A stretch of DNA of 64,000 nt from Aurantiochytrium sp. KH105 (Eukaryota; Sar; Bigyra; Thraustochytrida; Thraustochytriidae), in assembly GCA_003116975.1 (NCBI GenBank), contig BGKB01000016.1, positions 189,127 to 253,126 on the forward strand, read 5' to 3'. Numbering within the stretch: position 1 is the first letter of the stretch; each line of letters starts with the position of its first letter. Both the position numbers and the translations under genes were made by a program. Under the pieces are notes generated by a model, which saw only the letters and a list, made by a program, of their open reading frames with translations, was not told the DNA's origin and did no database searches. Below, piece by piece: positions 23,201 through 32,941 of this stretch.

Positions 23201-24498
23201 CGCCTGCCCGATGATCTTGAACTTACTTCAGCGTCGTCAGCGTGCTGCTGGCCGCCAGCATTTCCCCGACAACTTCGGCACCCTTGCCATCAATGCTGTT
23301 CCCGCCAAGGCTGTGAAATTGAAAGAGAAGAACATCGTCAGTCCTGATCTAGCAATCCCTGCAATTTGCTTATGATCTCTGAGGAAGTTGAACATATCCT
23401 TCAGATCTACATCGGTACTCACTCGAGCGTTGTCAGCGTGCTGTTCTTGGAAACAGCCCTTGCAATAGCTTCCAGCCCATCGAAGTCAAACTGATTGTAA
23501 GAAAGGCTGCATCACGACCCAGCTCTATGTTAGCTTCTAATTCCGATGCGACGAAGGAAAGCATGCACAGAAGCGGTTTATCGGGACCTGTGACACTTAC
23601 TTGAGCGAGGTGATCGTGGTGTTGTTTGCAAGAACTTGTGCTAGTTCTTTCACGGACGTGTCCTCGATGGAATTTCGCGAAAGGCTGTTTATTCAAGTCA
23701 GTATTCCTTGTCTACTCGATCCGGCGTCCACATTCGCGCAAACTTACTTGAGCGACGTGAGCGTCGCATTCGTGGCGACTGCCTTGGCCAGCGCTATCGC
23801 GCCTGCATCATGAATGTCGTTGCTGTCCAAGCTGGAAAGTGTAAATAGAAAATTGAGGAAACGAAAGGTTAGGTGACTGCGGCTGGCGGATTCTGTCCAA
23901 GCGAATATCTCTAGGATATGAACGCGAGAGCATTTTCGTGGTGAAGCGCACTTACTTAAGATTCTCCAGCGTGCTACTTTGAGCAACCGCCACGGCCAAT
24001 ACTTTAGCGCCTGCATCCTCAATCTCGGCGTCTTCGAGGCTTTGTAAGTGAAGAGCAGGGTTCAGATTCTGGTTAGCTACAAGATCATCCCATCAAAGCC
24101 ACTTTGCTCATGACGTACTCAATCAACTTCGCACCTCGAGCGATTTCGCGAAGTGCTCGCTGCAATTTCGCCCGCGCTGTTACACTCAAATCCTTCAGCT
24201 CATCTTCGACGCCTTCTTCAACATCCTCCTCTTCACGACCTTTGTCGTCACCTTCATGATCTTCATTGTCATCGCCGCTATCGTAATCATCAAGGTCGGC
24301 GACACTTCCTTCGTCGTCGTCGTCGTCGTCGTTCACGAAGTCGTCTTCGCCTTCAAAAGCTGACTCGTCATCATGGAGCGCCTCCTCCTCGACCAGACCC
24401 TCTTCCTCTACCAAAGGCTCTTCCTCTTGCGCCTCCTCGGCGTTGCGTCCAGGCCTCGTGACCCTCCTCATGCGCTCGGCCATCCTCTTCATCTTCAT
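20223..24498 (-). CDS. LRR exons, probable 5' part of the LRR-kinase-TIR gene
   Basis: Exon 1 (24119-24498) encodes an acidic leader. Sixteen exons of exactly 84 nt follow, each one 28-aa RNI/NLRC3-type leucine-rich repeat: 23956-24039, 23748-23831, 23601-23684, 23423-23506, 23227-23310, 22952-23035, 22678-22761, 22406-22489, 22131-22214, 21857-21940, 21583-21666, 21313-21396, 21038-21121, 20768-20851, 20494-20577, 20223-20306. All introns have GT(A/G)AG donors, AG acceptors and phase 2. Lengths are 63-124 nt among the first repeats and 186-191 nt among the later ones. The exon 1 donor (gtacgt at 24118) and the start ATG (24498) are my choices and less certain. The typical repeat reads L-x-x-NQIGDEGAKALAEGLAASSTLTTL. 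The last intron (20222-20143, 80 nt) would join the kinase-TIR exon, giving about 1,612 aa. Membrane segments are absent, so a cytosolic receptor is likely. Confidence 0.8.
20494..23036 (-). repeat. Tandem array of about 274-bp exon-intron units
   Basis: Ten consecutive units, each an 84-bp LRR exon plus an intron of about 186-191 bp, are nearly identical in both exon and intron. Every intron repeats the same landmarks (donor gtaagttcaagatcatcgg, then gcgcactgtg, cagcaaggcttcgac, gattacgcgtttgtgtgc, and acceptor cacgcgcag). Intron conservation equal to exon conservation indicates recent duplication or gene conversion rather than selection on protein alone. Units outside this block (exons 2-6 and 17) have diverged introns. 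Confidence 0.92.
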
Positions 24499-26308
24499 TC
24501 TCCTCACGCAGACAGCCTCCCCTTTCGCCTTCCTTCCTTCGTCAAGTCGTCGGCACGTGCCGCGTCTCTTCGTCGCCGCGCCAGACCTCGCTCGCGCCGC
24601 TTTCTCTTCTCTCCTCTCCTCCGCCCTGCGCCGCGCTCGCCGCCCGCCCGCTCGCCCGCTCCCTGTCTCGCTCCGTGTCTCGCTCGCTCGCTCGCTCGGC
24701 CTGTCGATCGTCGCGGTCGCTCGGCCTGTCGATCGATCGCGGTCTGTCTGTTGCTGCAGCGAGCGAGCGAGACGATGTCTTGAGTGAGTCACTCAATCAC
24801 CACCATTCATCAATCAAACTATCGATCAATCGACCTGGGCCCTGCCGCGGCTCGAGCTCCGCGCCGCGCGCACTCCCCCGCGCAGAAGCAGCCTCTGCTC
24901 CTCGCTCGGCTCTCCCTGGTTCTCGCCGACGCGAACCTCGCGCGCGAGAACCGGACGGCGGTCGCGGCGGCCGCGGCCAGCCCGAGCACGAACTCGCGCG
25001 CGAGACTTACTTCATCAAGCCCGGGTACTCACGACAGACACGACGCACGTGCACGGCACGCGCGGCAGTGGGCAGAGGGGCGGATAGGGGTGCCCGGCGT
25101 CCTCGCCAACGCGCGGACTGGCCTGGCCTGGCAAGATTCCCACTCCGAGTCGGAGAACCTGCCTGGGCACGACGCGATCACGTGCGCACAGGAATTGCGG
25201 GGACGGCGCGAGGTTTGCGACAGCCGCGAGCGAGCAGCAGCGCGCAAGGCATTCTGGTTCCTGCTGCTGCTGGTGAAAACACTCTTCGCTCAAACAGACG
25301 GCACTAGGCCTGGACCTGGACTCGCCGCTACAAGCGTGGGGAATGGAGGGGGGAGGGGGGGGGGGGGTACTCGCTGCTGCGCGAGCGAGCGGGCCCGCTG
25401 CCCCTCGACGCAACTATCGGGAAGAACACGAGCTCGAAGAGCTCATCCTTGAGCTGCAGCTGCGTGCAGCACAGCTTCGCGTCTCTACCGGTCAACGTGA
25501 AATTGCCCCATTCTCTCTACCGGTGTTGCTGTTGTTAGTATACTCGGAAACCATGGTGCGCACGAGAGTGGCACTGCATTACATTGCATCGCGTTGCGGA
25601 GAAAGCGATGCGTTCATCGAGACGGCTGCTGCAAGATGTGGAGCTTTCGCTCTACCTTGCTGGCAATTTCTATCCTGTTGCAGTGCAGGAGGCTGATTTT
25701 ACCCTGCGCCAAGAGGGCGACCTTGGTCGTAGCGACGGTAGCAGCAACAGCGAGAACCCGCCGATTCCGAGTCAGAGGAACCACGGCTACAGTTAGGATG
25801 AGGCCCTCACAGAACCGCCGCCTTCAAGCAAGTAAAATCAAAGTCAAAACGCCTCCGACGACTGCGACTCGGAGGGGACGCTGATGACGGAGAGTAGTGC
25901 CATGAGGACAATGTTAAGCTCGCGCGCTGGGCGACAGAGCTAAATAGCCTGTGGCAACATCGAAGCACTTAGCACATGGGTACACTCTCCCTCCCTGACC
26001 GGGTTGCGCAACCCGGTCAAAGGGTCCAATGAAGCGAGAGAAAAAAGCGAACAACCAAATCTCAAACGCCAAAGCCCAGTAAACTTGGAGACTTCACTGC
26101 CCGCCCCTTCGCAGATAACGCGACGAGAACGTTGCCGGCAGCTGCGCTCGCAGCGCGAAGCAGAGCTGAGCAGAATCGAGCAATCGATCGTCCACGCAAG
26201 GTAAGTTTTCGCTGTCCGGCTTCGCATCAGGGAGAGTGTAGCATTGTGCGGATCTACGGATCAGGCACCGCTCGAACCAAGGAACGCGGTCACTGCCCTC
26301 GACAAAGT
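24499..26308. other. Upstream region between LRR gene and the next gene
   Basis: GC-rich and low-complexity to about 25,370 (CGATCG/GGTC runs near 24700-24760, a G run at 25349-25368). It then holds a short relic of the kinase-TIR 3' end (25403-25468). A strong donor-like CGCAAG|GTAAGT occurs at 26195-26206 and may mark a 5'-UTR intron of the next gene. No complete gene is recognised. Confidence 0.45.
25403..25468 (+). pseudogene. Inverted relic of the kinase-TIR gene 3' end
   Basis: These about 66 bp on the plus strand closely match the last coding stretch of the kinase-TIR exon on the minus strand (about 17059-17128). Both encode RRNYREEHELE(A/E)LILELQLRA with only a handful of base changes. 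Similarity begins at ctcgacg and fades after cagctgcgtgc. It lies upstream of the LRR gene in opposite orientation. It looks like a fragment of a duplicated gene copy, or else a short mobile or recombining module. Confidence 0.6.
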
Positions 26309-27964
26309 ATGAGCGTCTCACGAGAGAAGGAGCTTCACTGCGCACAGACATTGACTCTCGAAACTTCTACCGTGGAGACAGACAAGGAGAAGATGAGTTC
26401 TGAGATGTCTGAGCAAGAGCTCGAGCGCAGGAGCACGACGTCCGAAGAATACAGCTCGAGCACTTCAAGCATCGCGCAGAACGGTGGCGACACCTACTCT
26501 ATCAGCCACGAAAGCGACTCTGGCCACCGAGAGAAGGCCACTGGCTACCATGAGATGCTGCTCATGTACTTCGATCTTTTCGCCACCATTTTGAAAATCC
26601 ACAAGAAGTACACGATGGAGGGAAACACGGAACTACGCGAAAAGCTTGAGGAGTGTACCGTAAGGAGCTCCGTCAATGGACTTCTCGAGTTGCTCGGTGC
26701 CAGTGACACGTGTCTCAGTTATGGTATGTTCTTCTCTGGCAAGTGGAAGAAGGTCAAGGTGGCAGATGGCGTGGACCTACTCTTTGGCCTTGAAAACAAA
26801 GTGCTCATAGCATCTGGTTATTCTCCCGAGAATGCCAGTATGCATAGCAAACAACATCGTAGGACGTATCGTATGGCATTGCATCGGCAGAACCAAAGTG
26901 GAAGTCGCATTGATCATCCCTCTTCGACCGAGACCCCCAGGTTTTCCAAAGACACTGACACAGCAATTTTCCCCTCTAAAGCATCACCGTCTCTTCTAGG
27001 TCTTATCGATCAGATTTTCTGGCAATTTCTTCTTCAGCACGAGATTTTCACTTGTGTTGTAAGAGACTTCATTTGCCGCCAGCGAGCATCGAAGCTGCGA
27101 ACGATCACCATCTCGATTGATCGGCTCCACAACAGGCTGCATGACATTTTCGGGACCGACCTGCAAATGCATCAGTACGCTGGGATTCCAGCTGACGCCG
27201 TTTCGAAAAGTATGATTTACGAGGCGAACGAAAGCGGCATTCTTCCGGTCAAGGAACAAGACTCCGATGTTGCGACCCTGAGTGACTCAGCGAAGGCAGA
27301 ACGGGCCCTGGTCCGTTACTCGGTCGCGCAATCAATCCTGCCGGATCCTTCTTGCTTTGATTGGACAAAAACGATGGAATTTGGAGCACGTAAGTTCTTC
27401 TCCATCGTCCCCTACTTTGAATTTGGCTTTCACATGACACTGACGAGTTGCTTTGCAATGAGAACAGCTACATCGGAGGAGAAAGACGCGCACACGAAGG
27501 CTGTGGCCCTAGTCATGGCCTGGGCTATTGATCTTGTTGCCGTCCCTCGCATCGAACCCGAAGAACTCAAAGAAACGATGAGCATGGCCTCGTTCTTCAA
27601 GCTTGTCAACCGCGATCAGCTGGCCTGGTTGTGGTCCGTACTTCTGCGAAAGTGCCACTCAGACAAGAGCGCCAAGGCACTTGCAATTTCTGCTCAGCAA
27701 TGTACTGATCTTTTCGACAAATGCTTGACGTGGATTTACCACTTTTACCCCATGAACCAAGGTAATCTCGAACGCGATGACCTCTCGGAACTGCAGTTTC
27801 CCGTGAGAAATGCTCTGAAGCAATTGCGAGAAGACGGAAAGGACAAGCGGAAGAGAAGCTCTCAAGGCGCAACCGCGTCACGCAAGTCGAAGAAAGCTCG
27901 CAAGACCGGCCACGAAGAACTCACATCCTCGCAAGAATTGCAGGATGCAGAGCTTTTTTTCTGA
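26309..27964 (+). CDS. Unrecognised 552-aa protein with basic C-terminal tail
   Basis: The frame is open from 26132, but a consensus donor (CGCAAG|GTAAGT at 26201) crosses it, so I take the ATG at 26309; ATG 26392 is another option. The first about 70 residues are Ser/Glu/Thr-rich. A mostly alpha-helical body follows (YHEMLLMYFDLFATILKIHKKY, LGLIDQIFWQFLLQHEIFTCVVRDFI, FFSIVPYFEFGFHMTLTSCFAM). The C-terminus has a bipartite-like nuclear localisation signal (KDKRKRSS...RKSKKARK), so a nuclear location is possible (inference). No catalytic motif or known family was recognised; it may be lineage-specific. It is transcribed away from the LRR gene. Confidence 0.6.
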   Translation: MSVSREKELHCAQTLTLETSTVETDKEKMSSEMSEQELERRSTTSEEYSSSTSSIAQNGGDTYSISHESDSGHREKATGYHEMLLMYFDLFATILKIHKKYTMEGNTELREKLEECTVRSSVNGLLELLGASDTCLSYGMFFSGKWKKVKVADGVDLLFGLENKVLIASGYSPENASMHSKQHRRTYRMALHRQNQSGSRIDHPSSTETPRFSKDTDTAIFPSKASPSLLGLIDQIFWQFLLQHEIFTCVVRDFICRQRASKLRTITISIDRLHNRLHDIFGTDLQMHQYAGIPADAVSKSMIYEANESGILPVKEQDSDVATLSDSAKAERALVRYSVAQSILPDPSCFDWTKTMEFGARKFFSIVPYFEFGFHMTLTSCFAMRTATSEEKDAHTKAVALVMAWAIDLVAVPRIEPEELKETMSMASFFKLVNRDQLAWLWSVLLRKCHSDKSAKALAISAQQCTDLFDKCLTWIYHFYPMNQGNLERDDLSELQFPVRNALKQLREDGKDKRKRSSQGATASRKSKKARKTGHEELTSSQELQDAELFF

Positions 27965-28749
27965 TTGCCAATAAGAGTCCATTGATATTTCAAACGAAAC
28001 CATTTCTGCGGATCGCCTCCCTCCCCCCCAAAAAATAAAAAAACCTGTTTCATTGGCCTTGAAACCTGACTTTCTCGGCTCCACAGAACCCCAAATTATT
28101 TGGATCCCGTACCCCCCGAATTTGAGGGTCCACTCATCTCTTTATTGACCTCCTCTCCGGCCCTTATTTGTGCGCGCGTTCCTTAATTTTCGGATCTAAA
28201 CCCCCCCATTTTCCAGGTTGCGGAGCAAAACTTCTAGGCTGCCCCGGGGTCAATAAAAGAAGGAGTGCGCAGACCCAAAACTTTTCAACCCTGACGTAAT
28301 TCTGCGAAATCTTTTCGCGCAACAGCGACCGCCTCCTTTACATTCACACTTACTGTTAGTAGCGGCGCCGCTCCAGTCCAATCCTCGCAAGGGGGTCTGT
28401 ACAACAATTGTGACTGTCATTTTCTACACTGCAGCGTGTTGCCTTTGCTCCTTTGCTTCTTTGCTTCTTTGCATCTTTGCATCTGCACGAGCTGATGATG
28501 ATGATGATGATGATGATGATGACGATGATGATGATGATGACGATGATGATGATGTTCCCGTTGATGATAATGTCACAATCGAGAACAGGCGGTCTTTAAT
28601 GATGACCCCGCGTTCTTTCATTGCATTTGGTCCTTCGAAGCGGCCGCGTTTTTGCTCCTCGTTCGCAAGAGCGCAAAGCGCAGACTTGGAGCCTCGGCAT
28701 CGCCGTGGCTGCTCGCGCTCTGGCCAGAAGCGCGCAGCGACGCGCGGAG
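27965..28749. other. Intergenic region upstream of the AAA+ gene
   Basis: Contains C-rich runs (ccctcccccc near 28018 and ccccccc near 28200) and a caataaaag at about 28252 that could be a poly(A) signal for the preceding gene. It also holds a GAT microsatellite at 28494-28553. An ORF at 28410-28808 begins with a signal-peptide-like stretch followed by poly-Asp. It overlaps the AAA+ gene in another frame and is probably chance, though a 5' exon cannot be excluded. Confidence 0.45.
28494..28553. repeat. GAT/GAC trinucleotide microsatellite
   Basis: About twenty GAT triplets interrupted by two GAC triplets, just upstream of the AAA+ ATPase gene. In one frame it would encode poly-Asp. Confidence 0.9.
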
Positions 28750-31065
28750 ATGCGGCGACAACGGTGCGAGGCGCGCGTGGAAGCGGTCGTGGCGCCGTCA
28801 AAGGCTGACGGAATCGTGTGGCTGGACCCGCGCGAGCTTGTGGATGTGGCCATTGGCGACCACAAGCTCGGGCTGCCAGCAGCAGCGAGAGTCAGACGCG
28901 CTAGCGGCGACGGAGCACGAGCGCAGGACGCCCCATGGCTCGCAGTAAGGCTACGACGTAAAGGCGACCTCGACCGCGCGTCAAGACTCGTGCGCTCAAC
29001 GTCTTCCACCCAAGACAATGACAGTCAAGAAACCAGTGGACTCGTAGTGAGCGAGTGGGTCGCCTCACTCTTGGGCGAGGCCTCTCGCGTCGAGCTCGAT
29101 GTCGGGGATTGCGGCGTTGACAAAGACGAGCTACCAATGGCCACTGAAATTGAAATCCTTGTCGCGAGTTCGCTCGAAGCCCCAGATCTTCGCTTTGGCG
29201 CTGTTGTCATTCGAGGTTGCCTTGTCTGTGTCGATGCATTTGGAAAACAACCTGGCCTCGTCACAAGTATTCGCGTGCGTGGAGAAGACGCCGAATCAAG
29301 TATTGCACGCGTCGGCCCGCGGACGCAGGTCCACTGCCATGTCTCGTCATCCGCAGACTTTAGGCTTAACCTGGAGGGAGCGGAGATTCCGCGACAATTG
29401 CAACCGGCAGCAACGTGGATTCATTCCATCGTCGACGAGCTTGGGCCTCATGTTCAAGACGCAACTCGCATTGTCGTGCAACGAATGTGTCGCACAGCTC
29501 AGAGGCTTAAAGCTGTTGTTAAAGAGGCCGAACATTGTTATGGGCGCGGTTTTCTCATTACTGGTCCCTCTGGTGTGGGAAAATCTCTCTTTGCAGAGAC
29601 TCTAGCGCGCGCAGGAGGCGCTGATGTTCGTGTGCTTCGCCCAACAGACTACTTTCGAACGGCCAAGGGCGAAGGCGAGGCTGCGCTTCTGAGCACGCTT
29701 GCGGCGGCAAGTTCACAAGACAATGGGGCAAGGGTACCATGCGTCGTCATCGTGGATCAAATTGACTTATTTGACCTTGAAAGTGACCTAGGTAGGGTTC
29801 TCGTTTCCTCTCTCGACCGCGTCTTGTCGCGTCGTGATCGACTTGTTTTCATTGTAGCGCTCACCGACGCGCCTGCACGAATAAGTCCTGCTCTGCGCAG
29901 TTCACGAAGGCTCGGGACCCTCGTGGAGCTACGCGCTCCCTTGGGGCGTGCAGAACGAACTGCATTGGCGAGTCGCGTTCTTCGTAAGGCCTTATCGACC
30001 GATCCGCCACCAGCTTTGCTCGAAGCACTTGCAAGACGTGCCAATGGTCGACTACCTTCTGAAATAGACGCTGCAGCCCGCGAGCTTGCGCTTTATGCTC
30101 GTATGCGCCAAAAGCAACGTACTACTTTGACAAAGCAAGACGAGGAGACCCTTGCGCAAGTGAACGCCGACGCTGAGGTTGCCAAGGCTTTGTTCAAGGT
30201 TGGGGCCTCAAGTCTCCGCGATAGCACCGTGCTCACGGACGGCCAAGATGTGGAGCAGGCTGGACAGGAAGACGAGGGCAATGGAAACAGTGAGCGTGCA
30301 TGGGATGTCGCAGTCGGGGGTTTGGAAGAGGCCAAACAGCGACTTGAGACCGCAATATTGCTACCACTGCGAAGTCCAGAAGCCATGGCGGCTCTGGGCT
30401 TGCGTCAGGGCCCGCGCGGCATTTTGTTGCACGGCCCGTCGGGCAATGGCAAGACACTTCTTGCGCGGAGCTTGGCTGGCCTGTTAGATCAGGAAGGTTT
30501 GGCGAATTTCATCAGCGTCTCGTGCCCAGATCTCGTGTCCAAGGTCGTCGGCGCTTCTGAGGCTGCCATTGGCGCACTTTTTCGGCGCGCGGCGGCCGCT
30601 GCGCCGTGCATCGTATTTATGGATCAGATTGATGCGCTCGCACCTGCGCGTGGAAATGATTCGACGTCGGAACAGTCAATGGACCGTATGCTGAGCATGC
30701 TTTTGACAGAGATGGATGGCATTCACTCCAAGGGTTCGGGCGTTGCAGAGCGGCCAATTGTGGTTCTCGCGGCGACCGATCGCCGCGACACACTGGATCC
30801 GGCCATTCTTCGACCTGGTCGATTCGACGAGCACATTTTCGTCGGCCCTCCAAAGAGCGAGCGCGACCGTATCGCAATTGCACGGGTCGCGCTGCGCGGT
30901 ACGCCCTTTCGTTCCGAGACGTCCCGCTCCTCGTTCATCACTGCGCTCCTTGCAAAACAAGAGAGTTCCCTTTCTGCAGCCCACTTGTGCGCGCAGGCGC
31001 ACGGTGCCGTGGTGGAGGCCCTGCGCCGTGACCCGACACTCTCGTGCATGCCAGACAGATGTTGA
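28750..31065 (+). CDS. Type II AAA+ ATPase with Gln in both Walker B motifs
   Basis: A 771-aa product from the first in-frame ATG; the frame is open upstream, so the true start could be further 5'. It has two AAA+ modules. D1: Walker A GPSGVGKS (about 272-279) and Walker B VVIVDQID (about 332-339). D2: GGLEEAKQRLETAILLPLRSPE, Walker A GPSGNGKT (about 562-569), VVGASEAAI, Walker B CIVFMDQIDALAP (about 620-632), sensor AATDR and RPGRFDEHIF. The layout fits AFG2/SPATA5, CDC48 or PEX1/PEX6-type unfoldases; GASE in D2 recalls PEX1. I cannot choose among them. Both Walker B motifs read DQ where active members have DE, which normally slows hydrolysis and traps ATP. A scaffold or slow-cycling partner subunit is therefore plausible (inference). 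Confidence 0.85.
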   Translation: MRRQRCEARVEAVVAPSKADGIVWLDPRELVDVAIGDHKLGLPAAARVRRASGDGARAQDAPWLAVRLRRKGDLDRASRLVRSTSSTQDNDSQETSGLVVSEWVASLLGEASRVELDVGDCGVDKDELPMATEIEILVASSLEAPDLRFGAVVIRGCLVCVDAFGKQPGLVTSIRVRGEDAESSIARVGPRTQVHCHVSSSADFRLNLEGAEIPRQLQPAATWIHSIVDELGPHVQDATRIVVQRMCRTAQRLKAVVKEAEHCYGRGFLITGPSGVGKSLFAETLARAGGADVRVLRPTDYFRTAKGEGEAALLSTLAAASSQDNGARVPCVVIVDQIDLFDLESDLGRVLVSSLDRVLSRRDRLVFIVALTDAPARISPALRSSRRLGTLVELRAPLGRAERTALASRVLRKALSTDPPPALLEALARRANGRLPSEIDAAARELALYARMRQKQRTTLTKQDEETLAQVNADAEVAKALFKVGASSLRDSTVLTDGQDVEQAGQEDEGNGNSERAWDVAVGGLEEAKQRLETAILLPLRSPEAMAALGLRQGPRGILLHGPSGNGKTLLARSLAGLLDQEGLANFISVSCPDLVSKVVGASEAAIGALFRRAAAAAPCIVFMDQIDALAPARGNDSTSEQSMDRMLSMLLTEMDGIHSKGSGVAERPIVVLAATDRRDTLDPAILRPGRFDEHIFVGPPKSERDRIAIARVALRGTPFRSETSRSSFITALLAKQESSLSAAHLCAQAHGAVVEALRRDPTLSCMPDRC

Positions 31066-32941
31066 TCATGAGGTGCTGAAAATGTGATCGGAGATCTTGG
31101 GACAAAAAAATGATGCCGCATCGGCCAGTCGCGGCGAGCCAGCTGCGACAAGCCACAGTCAGCACGTATTTTGTATTCAAGGAAGGCGCTTTACATCACA
31201 TGACATCGCATCGCATTGCATCGCATCGCATCGCGCTAATTGAGCTGCGCCGCGGAACCACTTTCTTCGTCTGGTTCTTTTTGTCGGCCGCCGCATAGAT
31301 TCCACCATCCCGCAGAGACCGCACCGTGGCAGTGGGACGACAGGAAGCGACGACGAAGATTCATCTCATCCAGGTGACTGCCCGTCAATGGAAAGCTCCT
31401 CAAACGAAATGTCTTGCCTTCTGTACTTTCTACCCGCCTCCGCTACCGTCTGCCTGCTGCATCATGCGCCGGGAGCTGAATTAGGCAGGTAGGCCTAGCA
31501 AACCCCTCCCTCACTGTCAATGAATGAATAGATTGAATAAATGAGAACAAACGCCACGAACAAACGAATGAACTTTGTCCATGAATCAACGCAGTGCGCT
31601 CAGCGTAGCCAGCCCAGCCCAGCCCATCCCAGCCTCGCTCGATCTCCTGGCTCACTCCAGAGAGAGTCGTCGGCCGACGAGAAGCTCGAGGTGCCGGCCG
31701 ATCGACCGACTACCCGCCTTGCCGTTCTGCTGCGCGCCAAGTCATCGCCGCGGCGTCCCTTCTCCGCGCCAAACAGCCGAGCTGGCACCCAGCCCCGGCG
31801 CTGCAGCCGACGCGCCCCGTGCCGCCCTCTGAACGGCGCAGACGCCGCCTCTGCGTGCGCAGCCCGGCCAGCTGCGCTTGCACGCCGGCGCTCGCTTCGA
31901 AGAGAGCGCGGAAAGTCACCCCGGCGTCTTCGCGTTCGCTGCGTGCGTGGCGGCAGCGCAGACTGCCGCCGCCCGGCCGGAGAGAGCGCAGCGCGGCCCG
32001 GGGCGTCTTCGCGGCGCTCTCTGCCGGCTGGCTGCAACTAGCGCTGCGGCAGCCGGCAGCCATGGCGGGTGCTGCGGCGGGGGCCTCGCGGCAGGAGCGG
32101 AGCTTCTTCCCTCCCTCGCCAAGAGCTTCTTGGGTTCGGCGGCGCGGGCTCTGAATGACGGCGCCTGCGCTGAGGCGCGATTGGGGGCCCGGCGCCCGAA
32201 TCGGGGGCCCCACACTGCGAGCCCGGCGCAGCTCGCTCGACCCGAGGCCGCCACCGCCACGCCGCCACGCCGCCACTCCACGCACGCCCCGCGAGGAGAC
32301 GCGACGCGAGGCCGGATGAGACGAGACGCGGCGCAAGTCGGAGGAGCCGCGGCGAGAGTCGCGACGAGAGAAGACGCGACGCGACGCGACGCGAAGGAGC
32401 GGGCGTTGTGGCCAGTGCGCGGCTGAGGGCGGGTTCAGGGACGACAGGAGGAGGCTGGGACTCGAAGCTCGCGGCGCAGGCAGGGTTTTTAGCTGCAGCT
32501 ATCTATCTATCAAGCAAGCTGCACGAACAGAAAAGCAAACGCGAGGGCAAAAGCAGAAAGGAAAAGCGCAAGGCCGGGAGCGACAGCAAAAGCCGAAAGC
32601 CCAAAACCAAGAGGCCAAAGCCGAAAGCGAAGGAGAGAGCGACGCTGCTGTGCTCTCTGCTCGCGGGACAAGCAAGCAAGCGAGCGGTCATCTGCCCGCT
32701 CGAGTTCTGGCGTACGACGCAAGGGGGGTTCGCGGAACAGCCAGCCGCACGTGGTCTACGAGGGTTAGCGGGGGTGCGAGTAAAGGAGCCACAGAGCGCA
32801 CCCCACGCACGATCAGCACAGCCAACAAGGGGCTGGCCTTTCCGTGTAGTCATCGTTCGGCCGTGGCAAAAGGAGGAAGCTCACTCGCACGGAAAGAAGA
32901 AAAGAACGACAGAAAGCAAAACTCATATAAATACAAAGAAG
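31066..32941. other. GC-rich interval upstream of SYLF gene
   Basis: No gene supported. A GCATC repeat lies at about 31204-31236, and GCGACGC-type repeats at about 32290-32395. Many overlapping ORFs on both strands between 31540 and 32940 look compositional. The frame of the SYLF gene stays open back to 32408 but reads as low-complexity Lys/Arg/Ser there. A tataaata lies at about 32926-32933, right in front of the chosen start. Confidence 0.45.

Noticed and set aside
20461-23300. Regularly spaced repeats resembling a CRISPR array or satellite
   Set aside because: The repeated part encodes LRRs bounded by correct splice sites, and the spacers are themselves near-identical introns. It is a coding exon-intron array.
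20382-23347. Plus-strand ORFs such as 21820-22665 (281 aa) with repeated RRQRAAGRQSLSQRL peptides
   Set aside because: They are antisense shadows that read through the LRR exons and introns. The minus strand gives a sensible LRR pattern with splice sites.
28410-28808. ORF with signal-peptide-like start followed by 20 Asp
   Set aside because: The Asp run is a GAT microsatellite and the remainder overlaps the AAA+ ATPase frame. No splice link was found.
31710-32336. 208-aa minus-strand ORF and neighbours between SYLF and AAA+ genes
   Set aside because: Low-complexity Arg/Ala/Gly content, overlapping open frames on both strands and no domain.
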